Shown piece after piece: positions 11,701 through 17,720 of a stretch of 56,784 nt of DNA; positions within the stretch are counted from its first letter, which is position 1; the number at the start of each line of letters is the position of its first letter. Under the pieces are notes generated by a model that was not told the origin of the DNA, did no database searches, and was given only the letters and a program-made list of their open reading frames with translations. The position numbers were made by a program, and so were the translations under genes. The DNA lies in the NCBI GenBank assembly GCA_017619755.1, contig JAFZRU010000003.1, positions 1 to 56,784 on the forward strand, written 5' to 3'. This DNA is from Prevotella sp. (GTDB lineage Bacteria; Bacteroidota; Bacteroidia; Bacteroidales; Bacteroidaceae).

Positions 11701-12437
11701 TGGTTCAGCGTGTAGCAGTTGGTCGTCCTGACCGCCGTGGCACTGTGGTTTCTGTCATAGTTCATGCCCGCGTGGGAGATGAAACCGTACTCGGCGTTCT
11801 CGATGCAGTCACGGACGGTGATGTTGTCTTTGGATTCGCACCATCCCACGATGGCGCCGGCAAAGCTGAAATCCTGGGATTTGTTGGCATCCACCATTCC
11901 GTCGAAGATACAACCGGCGACGGTCAACGTGCCGTTGTTGCCATGGCCGACGATGCCGCCCACGACAATCATCCCGTTATCGACAAACGCCTTGATGTTG
12001 GCCGACACGTGACAGTCGGAGATGTTGTTGTTGCCACTGACTATGAAGCCCGCCACGCCGGCGGTGTGCAGACCGCCTTGGATGAGGCCTTTCACCTTGA
12101 GGTGGCTGATGGTGGCGTTGCTGATGTAGGCGAATGGTGCGGCGATGCCGCTCTCGGTGGAGAGCGAGGCGGTGATGGTGTGTCTTCCGCCGTCGAAAGT
12201 GCCGTTGAAGGGATGGTCGGAGGTTCCCACCGACTTCTTCACGGTGATGTCGCCCATGAGGCGGTAGCATGCGCCGTCTGTCGCCTGCCCGTTGTTGACA
12301 AGGTCGGACAGGGTCTCCCAGTCGCTGCTGTTCCTGACGAGGTAGGGGGCGTCCGCCGTGCCGGAACCATCCCAGCCCAACGCTCCCTGCAAGGATGTCA
12401 GCAGGAGGGTAAGAATGATAACTGTTTTCTTTTTCAT
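2706..12437 (-). CDS. Giant secreted GLUG/BspA-like repeat protein with helical insert
   Basis: This 3243-residue protein starts at the Met of MKKKTVIILTLLLTSLQGAL, a typical signal peptide; an in-frame extension to 12593 lacks such a signal. Three tandem units of about 330 residues follow (roughly 22-350, 351-690, 700-1010). Each opens with GSGT-x-x-x-PYL or PFL, then FDG-x-x-HT and GLUG-like short strands, as in right-handed beta-helix adhesins. From about 1020 onward there are BspA-type leucine-rich repeats (LRR_5) such as IGEKAFNGCSALQEMEL. Residues about 1465-1702 interrupt these with a long helical segment encoded by AT-rich DNA. The protein ends in GIYIRNGKKYISK, the tail shared with four other genes here. 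It is probably cell-surface or secreted and may be an adhesin; binding partners are unknown. The reading frame is intact across 9.7 kb. Confidence 0.85.
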   Translation of the reverse strand: MKKKTVIILTLLLTSLQGALGWDGSGTADAPYLVRNSSDWETLSDLVNNGQATDGACYRLMGDITVKKSVGTSDHPFNGTFDGGRHTITASLSTESGIAAPFAYISNATISHLKVKGLIQGGLHTAGVAGFIVSGNNNISDCHVSANIKAFVDNGMIVVGGIVGHGNNGTLTVAGCIFDGMVDANKSQDFSFAGAIVGWCESKDNITVRDCIENAEYGFISHAGMNYDRNHSATAVRTTNCYTLNHYWGEVKHGYKVVNLSDDLDISYLTGNDVLYPTTGIHTHACGLEYDGALRAGSGETIRFTATSPNGNTPLLYGSPQEVTYDSANSLYSLTMADGDTYVSLRQGFEGSGTAEKPYLIKSEADWMQMALDVRQGTTHSGKYFLLTNDIDIHTPVGGSDQDHAFQGIFDGGGHTITAHLIGETFTAPFRFIHGATIRHLHVTGSVKGDLHVAGLVGSCSASNTIEDCRVSAVIIAMSTHGGGFIGYAGSSSTVLRGCLMNGEIIVGTSNFQYDGIFIGWSESDSNLLLEDCLALGYYSGNHVDLAWVSRNNGTAAACPVKNTYHDGSNGNLAIGKRFYSISTANPMLKFDFSHSLATYPTTSIKSNSTGLLYDGLCVAGAGEEVEFQFQAIDGITFNNVRTDKGTLTRTDDGYKLKLSSSDAVISADVASSGKFVGSGTEADPFLVRNTNEWYVLSASVQFGWAHAGKVFRMTQDIDCDGVTVGSEKHPFLGIFDGDGHTLTFNAGTMTKPVATGAAPFLWAGGATFRHIRTTGTTYTSAKFGAGLVSHVGGTDCTRMLDCSSDMLIMSAVNGDGTHGGLVGVVASGVDSLVMEKCSFSGGFFYINSPTTNCGGFVGYSYVPVTMRHCLYDPQTKIRFVSSGATFARMKRNEDLVLEECYTTLQMSTKQGMFVTDEVSLPEGFKYQFVGEPDVTLNGKGYYKNGCHISITAPSVPFNHWESADGTFISDPWSAGGVHQLKDMAYRPLFYISLNAIPEAETERTICGVTYRYLSRRDYHYFISDEDRTAKGWYFEDDDSDANLLVKDSDGNTSEVTAVTGCDESDSDFNVTEDGVTGVQVINDLVGDWRKHTHLGLIAPHAFRNSTKLEKLYFKDSDANLYNALMPFDFFIAERAFENCANFQEMMMMQYTTQGNNHWEGLTTEQTFRVADDAFEGCPKLRISTQATQYQNFLSSPVWEKHLDRFIIYQATGSDFTVNGVKYRWYRDVATEDNDGVKNDESGKTDMMTRIRPWNAMYRDFSAATLLETKDNCNVYYTAVVGVDNDDIDDMGGTMRIYNDPGSYYNYKTITLDRNAISGNEHVKHIEFWQTNGRSENSYSDLKFVIPNGAFQDCKNLKELRMFYYVQDGDDHWETLGPKDVIPGNNIFGRSFVENSDGMTMEELRAAMLGPTGFKILVSPDLYPEFLDDPNWQLYAGYIEPVDFEPTGKKKDFTEGGLTYSFMTSPGGILQTSQVVSQDVSWWTVPRIAIEVAMILASFGSLNVAEETVEVGTNMFQTTYNEALLNFNNCLKVQTLFESEIDNSVQAIQQLTGNVLTALNQQAAILQGDMVVQLPEDVFVTIVAQGFVNANGVWQTEAVRELANTFLGDQVVEGLTVDNYLHILFSLKSVNDLILPKLTQIKNVAYSFFMGEQAKLIARTAAAKAATDKYLSFQFLGKVLGAAAVTTSVSGKIAAECWGGSGTYNGDLLQKGMRENILSNIQQVGLVGGGYVITTPQKNLVYHTYVKEVGDDVTDAVVYAGFDNDNNVNTSNRTMTFGRHAFRNKTNLKTVKFHEIHNQASDTGMPMLITIPDSAFVGCTALTEFSTILQTDDEDHTRALGPENFILGGDSVFVGLDSLTFHIVIDPMRKQDFLDNASWAPLERYFTYTSAKPKTEYCEYGAQYAYAYEMNSIKKENKVNGHLIEHTIVTGPDDDFIKGHQGAVKLCNDIGRYNNYQLDQVMPGAFKGNQLLRSVSFTDLYGLGFTGDTYTPLQVHIGDSAFVDCTNLADLDLLYMVTDGLNHLDPITPQMLTIGKGVFDGTAARLKMMPQQVAWFEADSSWVAYKDRFMPCVIKLSDPGVKAALKEMAYYDPANTGADQSTWDDYCDYARIAGAGFSWLDGRFTGQKDKIYSFADFKYFESVGLTYVGESWFEGCSKLGNIVLPSTIATIGEKAFNGCSALQEMELPEAVIGIGANAFASCTSLNTIMVRSNTPATLGANAFHKHDGLKIYVPTAKVSNYKKAWSDYAPYIVGDDTYRINKVVTVTDVGQLADKLGLTLLKESDKVRYIQGPYAKYDSLTVIGPLNGEDLAVIRHMAGADAYDSDPTDGCLRYLNLWDAQIKKDKKNSYNGNFSDEYIDNDNEVPDYLFENCTAIETVVFPQAATFIGENVFEDAKGLKQVCVGRKTTEYDTDLLQNLNGIEELVLLTEGVAKNDSFWPDPWEAPIQVVWTLPSKVGDYLGDPKLTRQAQSILHPLSSDEVMWALADAGHFFPTEYLELESVENIFNGNTAITNFDDFSFFQNVKSLESTFSDMDKLESIKLPYSIESIDAGAFSGCTSLETIFVGCDSVPQLAQNAFESLPEDFRILVPNNLCKLYREKWAQYADHINPYNGNSAGEDIITIVVTEPNKVAEALGLEMTVEDASLVWSASISGKRVSNLRGDYNKVRRLKIIGPISGGDLDVLRYMAGYCPWSHARNFSGHLEYIDLYDAQIRKTIVRLRAQTSAFDGNKDDYLELDDDVMPHHAFLKAYNLKTLILPKTCKKVEARALQECEGLETLVIGDDCEDFNWNALDDDAMLTRLYILTKKKLNISTQNALWRRLCNNYNPTFDAFYVLPSTYEDYLYDDAYTGSSWQRTNNISKGEFDDDASFRYFASHAAATKDDLTRVYNIKGWSKGHEDVKDLSYLGFSAIDSLRAGDMQPLTLLEKVALPVTLRVIEDSVFAKAPGLRYVDMLMCDSTMLVDDIKTRSFARLGIDSLQTLVYLPQEYGPAKGVNIIVANGTSLSAETFRLVDKDYCVPYSFTAGSVVNERRLEPRKGQEESKYTVCLPYDLPVPPGAKVYKLMGRSGGTLTFLQEPSKMETLTPYLVVVSGQTADLGVGRKREIPNTQSAISQTANNQINVPGYSMRGTMQTIDYKKAAELYAYILQASDNKWHLVKKAEGYENANIPAMRTYLLQNGGVGANSLSMELLDDIEDPDGIDTIRTIDTDGTERYYDLDGRELPGKPERGIYIRNGKKYISK

Positions 12438-12532
12438 TTGGTATATGGTTTGTATGATTGTTTTCTTTGTAAAAAGATGCCACATCTCCTTGTTTCGTTC
12501 AACCAAATTGCGTGAAATAGGCTTCAAGGGTG

Positions 12533-12540
12533 CAAAGGTA
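12533..12540 (-). promoter_or_regulatory. -7 box upstream of the giant gene
   Basis: TACCTTTG on the minus strand matches TAnnTTTG and lies about 100 nt upstream of the start codon. No TTTG is seen at -33, so this is a partial match. A second -7-like box, TATCTTTG, lies at 12684-12677, upstream of repeat copy 3. Confidence 0.4.
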
Positions 12541-12601
12541 TAAAAAAATCTGAAAATCACGCCCTTTTTGTGAGTTTTTCCACTTTTCTGCATAACTCAT
12601 C

Positions 12602-12660
12602 ATGTTGATGGTTTGCATTTTGCAGGAAGGTCTATTGGGTAATAGCACTTGGTTCATATT
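12602..12660 (-). repeat. Dispersed intergenic repeat, copy 3
   Basis: It shares GATGGTTTGC, then TTTTGCAGGAAGGTCT, with copy 1, and TAGC-x-CTTGGTT-CA-AT with copy 2. Unlike copies 1 and 2 it is not behind a stop codon but 165 bp upstream of the giant gene's start. Confidence 0.6.
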
Positions 12661-12782
12661 TTATGTTTTCTTCATGCAAAGATAAACCGACGTCACGGCC
12701 AAAAGATGTCATTTTAATATGGACGAACTTTTTTATGAAACCAACGAGCCCCTTCAATATGTGACAAAAGAATTGTTCAAAA

Positions 12783-12817
12783 TGCGAAGTTTTCACTCCC
12801 TTTTGCGAAGTTTTCAC
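12783..12817. repeat. Two direct 14-bp repeats, TGCGAAGTTTTCAC
   Basis: Exact copies at 12783-12796 and 12804-12817 start 21 bp apart, which is two helical turns. The layout is operator-like, but no adjacent gene is an obvious target. Confidence 0.6.
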
Positions 12818-13022
12818 AAACACACACTTCCAATATATTGATTTTCAACAACTTGAAAAATCGCCTTTAAATGACTAAAAAAGAAAAAAGAAGAAAATCC
12901 CCCTGCACCCCCTTAAAGAAGAAAAAATAAAAAAACAACCCACAAATACGCGTGCGCATGGAAGGAAAGAACATGGCGAAAAGAGTGAAAAAAAGGCGAA
13001 AGTGAAAATAATCCCGAAAAAA

Positions 13023-13054
13023 TTTGGAGGTTACATGATTATTCAATAAATTTG
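13023..13054 (+). promoter_or_regulatory. Promoter of gdhA
   Basis: TTTG (13023-13026), 20 nt, TAAATTTG (13047-13054): an exact match to the Bacteroidota consensus. The leader to the gdhA ATG is about 40 nt. Confidence 0.8.
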
Positions 13055-13102
13055 CGTACCTTTTAACGCAATATGGATTATTAACCTGTAAAACGAGTTA
13101 CT

Positions 13103-14440
13103 ATGGAAGTTGAGAAAATCATGAGAGCCTTGGAGCAAAAGCACCCGGGCGAGTCAGAATACCTTCAGGCGGTGCGCGAGGTGCTCCTGTCGGTGGAAGA
13201 GGTGTATAACAAGCACCCTGAGTTTGAGAAAGCGAAAGTCATCGAGCGCATCGTGGAACCCGAGCGCATCATCACCTTCCGTGTGCCATGGGTGGACGAC
13301 AAGGGCGAGGTGCATGTCAACTTGGGATACCGCGTGCAATACAACAGCGCCATCGGACCCTACAAGGGCGGCCTGCGCTTCCACTCCTCAGTCAACCTCT
13401 CCATCCTGAAATTCCTCGGCTTCGAGCAGACGTTCAAAAACGCGCTCACCACACTCCCCATGGGTGGCGGCAAGGGTGGCAGCGACTTCTCCATCCGTGG
13501 ACGCAGCGACGCCGAGGTGATGCGCTTCTGCCAGGCATTCATGCTCGAACTGCATAAAGTCATCGGACCCGACATGGACGTGCCGGCCGGCGACATCGGC
13601 GTGGGAGGACGCGAGATAGGCTACCTCTTCGGCATGTACAAGAAACTCACCCACCAATATCAGGGCGTGCTCACCGGCAAGGGCCTGGAATGGGGAGGAT
13701 CCATCCTCCGTCCAGAGGCCACCGGTTTCGGAGCCCTCTATTTCGTACACCAGATGCTCGACACCCACGGCATCGACATCAAGGGAAAGACAGTGGCCAT
13801 CAGCGGCTTCGGCAACGTGGCATGGGGCGCGGCGAAAAAGGCCACGGAGTTAGGTGCCAAAGTGGTCACCATCTCCGGACCCGACGGCTACATTCACGAC
13901 CCGGCAGGCCTCGACGACGAGAAGATAGCATACCTCCTGGAACTGCGAGCCAGCGGCAACGACATCTGTGAACCGTATGCGGAGGAGTTCGACGGCGCTA
14001 CTTTCTACCCGGGGCGCAAGCCATGGGAGGTGAAGGTGGACATCGCACTGCCCTGCGCCACCCAAAACGAACTCAACGGCGACGACGCCGACATGCTCCT
14101 TGCCAACAAGACACTCTGCGTGGCAGAGGTCTCCAACATGGGTTGCACGGCGGAGGCAGTGGACAAGTTCGTGGCAGCACACCAACTCTTCGCACCCGGC
14201 AAGGCCGTCAACGCCGGCGGCGTGGCCACGTCCGGCCTTGAGATGACGCAGAACTCCATGCGCCTGTCATGGAGCAAGGAGGAGGTGGACCAGAAGCTCC
14301 ACACCATCATGGCCAACATCCATGAGCAATGCGTGAAATACGGCACCGAGCCAGATGGGTACATCAACTATGTGAAAGGCGCCAACATCGCCGGCTTCAT
14401 GAAAGTGGCCAACGCCATGATGGCACAGGGCATCGTGTAA
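13103..14440 (+). CDS. gdhA: NADP-type glutamate dehydrogenase
   Basis: A 445-residue hexameric-type glutamate dehydrogenase, the usual length for the 50-kDa class. It interconverts glutamate with 2-oxoglutarate and ammonium in the cytoplasm, and is the main ammonium-assimilating enzyme in many Bacteroidales. Visible signatures are the substrate-binding segment YKGGLRFHSSVN, the conserved lysine region LPMGGGKGGSDF (about 123-134), PAGDIGVGGREIGYLFG, and the Rossmann motif GFGNVAWGA. NADP(H) use is inferred from overall similarity to the bacterial GdhA class. The start is preceded by a perfect promoter. The BASS transporter gene follows after 17 nt and is likely co-transcribed. Confidence 0.95.
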   Translation: MEVEKIMRALEQKHPGESEYLQAVREVLLSVEEVYNKHPEFEKAKVIERIVEPERIITFRVPWVDDKGEVHVNLGYRVQYNSAIGPYKGGLRFHSSVNLSILKFLGFEQTFKNALTTLPMGGGKGGSDFSIRGRSDAEVMRFCQAFMLELHKVIGPDMDVPAGDIGVGGREIGYLFGMYKKLTHQYQGVLTGKGLEWGGSILRPEATGFGALYFVHQMLDTHGIDIKGKTVAISGFGNVAWGAAKKATELGAKVVTISGPDGYIHDPAGLDDEKIAYLLELRASGNDICEPYAEEFDGATFYPGRKPWEVKVDIALPCATQNELNGDDADMLLANKTLCVAEVSNMGCTAEAVDKFVAAHQLFAPGKAVNAGGVATSGLEMTQNSMRLSWSKEEVDQKLHTIMANIHEQCVKYGTEPDGYINYVKGANIAGFMKVANAMMAQGIV

Positions 14441-14457
14441 GCTGCGACGACGGCACC

Positions 14458-15420
14458 ATGCTACAATCATTGCAAACCCTGAGCCGGTGGCTCGCCGCAC
14501 ACGCCTCCCTCTTCGTCACAGCCGTCGCCGTCGTGACATTCCTCGTGCCAGGCCTATTCGTGTGGGTGAGGGGAACGACACAAACCGTCATCCTCGGCAT
14601 CATCATGCTCACCATGGGCCTGACACTCACCACCAACGACTTCCGCATCTTGGGAAAGCGACCGTGGGACATCCTGACAGGCGCCTGTGCGCAATTCCTC
14701 ATCATGCCATGCGTGGCATACCTCCTGGTGCACGTCTTCCGATTGGAGCCGGCGCTGGCCTTGGGCATCCTCCTCGTGGGGTGCTGCCCGGGTGGCGTGT
14801 CGAGCAACATCATGTCCTACCTCTGCCATGGCGACGTCGCCTTCTCGGTGGGCATGACGTGCGCCTCCACCTTGCTCGCGCCCGTCATGACACCGCTGCT
14901 GATGCAGTTCACGGCGGGCGAGATCATCGAAATCGACACCATAGGGATGTTTCTCAACATCCTCATCGTGACCATCATCCCCGTTGGGATAGGCTGCTTC
15001 CTCAACTACACCTATTCCAAGCGTCCAGCCTTCCCCACCATACAGTCGCTCATGCCGGGCCTCAGCGTAACCTGCTTGGCATGCATCGTGGGAGGGGTCG
15101 TCAGCACTGTGCACGACACCCTCGTCGCCCGAGGACTGGTGTTGTTCGCATGGACCTTTGCCGTGGTGTTCTGCCACAATTCCCTGGGTTACCTCTTGGG
15201 ATGGGCGGTGGGATGGATGGCGAAATTCAACAAGGCCAAGAAACGCACCATCTCCATCGAAGTGGGTATGCAGAACGCCGGTCTGGCCACCGTCCTGGCC
15301 AGCACCTTCTTCGCCGCGCAACCCCTCTCCGTACTGCCATGCGCCATCTCCTGCGCCTGGCACAGCATCAGCGGCACCATCCTCGCCGGACTATTCCTGA
15401 AGGCGGACAAGAAAGAATAA
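14458..15420 (+). CDS. Bile acid:sodium symporter (BASS) family transporter
   Basis: A 320-residue integral membrane protein starting at MLQSLQTLSRWL. About nine to ten hydrophobic segments alternate with short loops. Family-like signatures include GCCPGGVSSNIMSYL (about 107-121), found in the BASS core domain, and the late segment EVGMQNAGLATVLAS, which corresponds to the conserved helix-crossing region. Bacterial BASS proteins carry organic anions with sodium; the substrate in Bacteroidales is usually unknown and may be pantoate, 2-keto acids or others. The link to gdhA 17 nt upstream suggests co-expression but does not identify the substrate. It ends 8 nt before a convergent gene. Confidence 0.9.
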   Translation: MLQSLQTLSRWLAAHASLFVTAVAVVTFLVPGLFVWVRGTTQTVILGIIMLTMGLTLTTNDFRILGKRPWDILTGACAQFLIMPCVAYLLVHVFRLEPALALGILLVGCCPGGVSSNIMSYLCHGDVAFSVGMTCASTLLAPVMTPLLMQFTAGEIIEIDTIGMFLNILIVTIIPVGIGCFLNYTYSKRPAFPTIQSLMPGLSVTCLACIVGGVVSTVHDTLVARGLVLFAWTFAVVFCHNSLGYLLGWAVGWMAKFNKAKKRTISIEVGMQNAGLATVLASTFFAAQPLSVLPCAISCAWHSISGTILAGLFLKADKKE

Positions 15421-15428
15421 AGTTGCCA

Positions 15429-16301
15429 TCACTCACCGATGGCGATGACATACTCACTCATGAACGAGGCGCCGGGCATCAGGTGATTGATGAAAGGCTT
15501 GTCCTTAAACTCACCCTTGTATCCGCGAGGGTCGCCCACACCATACCAAGGTTCGAGGCAGACGAAGGGGGCGTTTTTCTGATAGGGACTCCAAAAAGCG
15601 ATGATGGGACACTTGTAGCTGAGACTCACAGCCACTTTTCCGTCGGGGTCGAGGAGTTCCACACAACTGGTTTGACTCTTGTGCACTTTCACGGAGTCGT
15701 GAGCGAAGAACTCATCATTGAAGCAGATGAGGCCATCCTGTGAGGCAATCTCTATCTCCTCCATCTCTACAGAGCCATCAATATGGCTTTTCAGTCCCTG
15801 CAGCCGTCCCCTGTTGTCCACGCGAAGCACGCCTTGCAAAGGTTGACCAGCCTCGCAACCAGGAGCATAGAAAGCTGGATGACCACCAATCTGGAAATGC
15901 ATCTCACGCTTGCCTGTATTCTCCACGTGCCAAACGACATGGATTTTGTTTCCATCAAGTCGGTAGCTCACCGCCAAATTGAAGGGGAAGGGATAGACCT
16001 TCAGGGTTTCCTCGCTTTCATGCAATGCGAAGACCACCTTGTTGTCCGACTGAGCTACAAGGGCAAATTCCGTGTCGCGAGCAAAACCATGACGCGGCAG
16101 ATGGTACTCTTGACCGTCAACGGTGTAGGTGTCGTTTTCCACGCTGCACACGATGGGGAAAAGGATGGGTGAATGGCGGGGCCAAAACTTCGGGTCGGCC
16201 TGCCAAAGATACTCACGACCATCGCTATCAACAATACTCTGGAGCTCGGCTCCCATTTCTGCGACCTTTATGGTCAGTTGTTCATTACTTAGTTCTACCA
16301 T
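15429..16301 (-). CDS. Aldose 1-epimerase family protein (LacX type)
   Basis: A 290-residue cytoplasmic protein of the galactose mutarotase superfamily, LacX branch. Visible signatures are MGAELQSI near the start, WPRHSPILFPIVC, LPRHGFARD (about 69-77) with the conserved histidine region, and IGGHPAFYAPG (about 142-152). It ends with CLEPWYGVGDP, typical of this branch. Likely activity is anomer interconversion of an aldose or related sugar; the natural substrate is unknown. The first 13 codons and the bases just upstream are duplicated at 17683-17724, on the far side of the ATPase gene, so the present start appears regenerated or copied. No promoter with a good -7 box is seen directly upstream. 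Confidence 0.9.
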   Translation of the reverse strand: MVELSNEQLTIKVAEMGAELQSIVDSDGREYLWQADPKFWPRHSPILFPIVCSVENDTYTVDGQEYHLPRHGFARDTEFALVAQSDNKVVFALHESEETLKVYPFPFNLAVSYRLDGNKIHVVWHVENTGKREMHFQIGGHPAFYAPGCEAGQPLQGVLRVDNRGRLQGLKSHIDGSVEMEEIEIASQDGLICFNDEFFAHDSVKVHKSQTSCVELLDPDGKVAVSLSYKCPIIAFWSPYQKNAPFVCLEPWYGVGDPRGYKGEFKDKPFINHLMPGASFMSEYVIAIGE

Positions 16302-16305
16302 GATA
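16264..16305. repeat. Direct repeat A, epimerase 5' end
   Basis: These 42 bp are identical to 17683-17724. They cover the epimerase start codon and its first 13 codons. Looser AT-rich similarity continues to about 16332, the ATPase stop codon, and to about 17749 in the other copy. Confidence 0.9.
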
Positions 16306-16331
16306 TTATTGATATAGTTGTTTATGAATGA

Positions 16332-17459
16332 TCAATACATTTCTCTTTTGAACCAAATTTGGAAGAGGGGGTCGGCGAGATGAAATCCCGATGCCGTCAG
16401 CTCGACAATTTCACGGTCTATAAGTGCCTTTTTGAGTTTCACCAAGTTGGAGCGGCTCCCTAAATCAAAGTGCTTTGTCACCTCACTTTTACCAAAGTCA
16501 TTGTGAAATCCTGCACAGATGGCACGGATGAAGTTGAGCTGATAAACGGTCAACGTGGCAGTCTGCTCCACAAAGAGTGGTGACACCTGAGCCAACGTTG
16601 CCTCCAACCCATCATTGAACGACTGCTCGGTCACCGATTTGTCGGTCATCGCCATAACATTCCACGCCAGCTGCTGCACGTATGCGGAATAGTTGTCCAC
16701 CGTTGTGCAAATACGCCTTGCCATTTCCTCTGAGACCAATTTTCCTGCCTTCTCAAACCTTTCGACAATGAATAGCACCCACTTATCCGTAGGTATTTTC
16801 TTGAGGAAAAACATATCTCCGAATTGATAGAAAGGCATCTTTCTACTATAGAACAAGTTGCTCATCAGATGCTGTTTGCTGCCGAAGAGACAATAAGATA
16901 CTTTCCGATGGTGCTGCCACACACTTCTCATGGTCCTTTGCAAATTCAATGAGTTTTGCATCTCTCCGATTTGTTGAAACTCATCGATGCATACCACCAT
17001 TCTGATTCCTCTTTTCTCAGCAATTCTCTCTGGCAAATTGAGAATCTCCTCCGGCGTGTTCGATTTAGGGTCTATCCCTAATGATAAGGAGAAATCCGTA
17101 TTCGGAATAGGACTGTAAATGATTTTTGGAGTGACACTCATCAAAAACTCCTTAGCAGTCTCCATCATCTTTTCAATTTTGGTTGATGTCGCACGAATGA
17201 TGGCGGATGCAAATTTCTCATAAAATTCATACTCCGAACGGCAATTGTAGATGTCCACATACACAATCCTCAATTCCTCGCTCTCAGCAAGACCCTTCAC
17301 CCTCCTTACCAAAGAAGTCTTTCCCATACGCCGTGGTGAAATCAAGATGGAGTTCACGCCATTCTCAAAATTCAGGCGCAGACGCTGCGTCTCCATCTCC
17401 CTATCGGTGAAATGCTCGCCATCCACCGACATTCCAAAAACAAATGGCTTGTTTGTCAT
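16332..17459 (-). CDS. AAA-family ATPase of the archaeal/Bacteroidales ATP-binding type
   Basis: A 375-residue STAND/archaeal-ATPase-like protein. Walker A is SPRRMGKTSL (about 40-49), Walker B is MVVCIDEFQQI (about 153-163), and a C-terminal winged-helix-like part includes KSEVTKHFDLGSRSNLVKLKKALID. Such ATPases (PF01637-like) are numerous in Bacteroidales and their function is unknown. Base composition is visibly more AT-rich than in its neighbours. The gene sits inside a segment bracketed by a 42-bp direct repeat taken from the adjacent epimerase gene. Two identical 37-bp palindromic arrays lie upstream, one over its -33 region. This suggests an acquired, self-regulated module; that is inference. 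Confidence 0.85.
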   Translation of the reverse strand: MTNKPFVFGMSVDGEHFTDREMETQRLRLNFENGVNSILISPRRMGKTSLVRRVKGLAESEELRIVYVDIYNCRSEYEFYEKFASAIIRATSTKIEKMMETAKEFLMSVTPKIIYSPIPNTDFSLSLGIDPKSNTPEEILNLPERIAEKRGIRMVVCIDEFQQIGEMQNSLNLQRTMRSVWQHHRKVSYCLFGSKQHLMSNLFYSRKMPFYQFGDMFFLKKIPTDKWVLFIVERFEKAGKLVSEEMARRICTTVDNYSAYVQQLAWNVMAMTDKSVTEQSFNDGLEATLAQVSPLFVEQTATLTVYQLNFIRAICAGFHNDFGKSEVTKHFDLGSRSNLVKLKKALIDREIVELTASGFHLADPLFQIWFKREMY

Positions 17460-17485
17460 ACTGATACAATTTGGTAATGCGGAAG

Positions 17486-17518
17486 CAAAGTTAGCAAATT
17501 ATTCATTATGTTCACCAA
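17486..17518 (-). promoter_or_regulatory. Promoter of the ATPase gene overlapping a palindromic array
   Basis: On the minus strand, TAACTTTG (17493-17486) is an exact -7 box. TTG (17518-17516) lies 22 nt upstream and falls inside a CACCAAGTGGTG element, so a protein bound there should block the promoter. Confidence 0.5.
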
Positions 17519-17544
17519 GTGGTGTAACACCAAGTGGTGAACAT
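17508..17544. repeat. Palindromic array P1 (two CACCAAGTGGTG units)
   Basis: A 37-bp array: ATGTT, CACCAAGTGGTG, TAA, CACCAAGTGGTG, AACAT. The outer ten bases on each side are inverted repeats, and each 12-mer is itself nearly palindromic. The same 37 bp recur exactly 90 bp away. Confidence 0.9.
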
Positions 17545-17597
17545 TATAATTATTTAACAAAATCATTGGTATAAATGGAAATAAACATCCCAAAAAA

Positions 17598-17634
17598 ATG
17601 TTCACCAAGTGGTGTAACACCAAGTGGTGAACAT
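17598..17634. repeat. Palindromic array P2, identical to P1
   Basis: All 37 bp are identical to 17508-17544. The DNA between the two arrays is AT-rich and holds no gene. Confidence 0.9.
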
Positions 17635-17636
17635 TT

Positions 17637-17720
17637 TCAGCTCACTTTCTCAGCTCCTCCCGCCTTATACCAGTAACCCGCAACCTTTATGGTCAGTTGT
17701 TCATTACTTAGTTCTACCAT
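17637..17720 (-). pseudogene. Chimeric remnant: epimerase start fused to module end
   Basis: On the minus strand an ATG opens a 27-codon frame: MVELSNEQLTIKVA, identical to the epimerase N-terminus, followed by GYWYKAGGAEKVS and a stop. This is what remains if the ATPase segment was placed inside the epimerase gene at about codon 14. Whether the peptide is made is unknown. Confidence 0.75.

Larger units (their letters stand above)
12438..13102. other. 665-bp intergenic region between divergent genes
   Basis: No credible gene is seen. It holds two minus-strand -7-like boxes (12540-12533 and 12684-12677), repeat copy 3 (12602-12660), two direct copies of TGCGAAGTTTTCAC 21 bp apart (12783-12796 and 12804-12817), a purine-rich AT stretch (about 12860-12950) and the gdhA promoter (13023-13054). 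Confidence 0.7.

Noticed and set aside
12632-12823. 63-codon minus-strand frame
   Set aside because: It consists largely of the orphan 14-bp repeats read as VKTSQKGVKTSH and shows no domain.
17508-17634. Insertion-sequence terminal repeats
   Set aside because: The palindromic arrays lie on one side of the ATPase gene only, and there is no transposase. Regulatory or recognition sites fit better.
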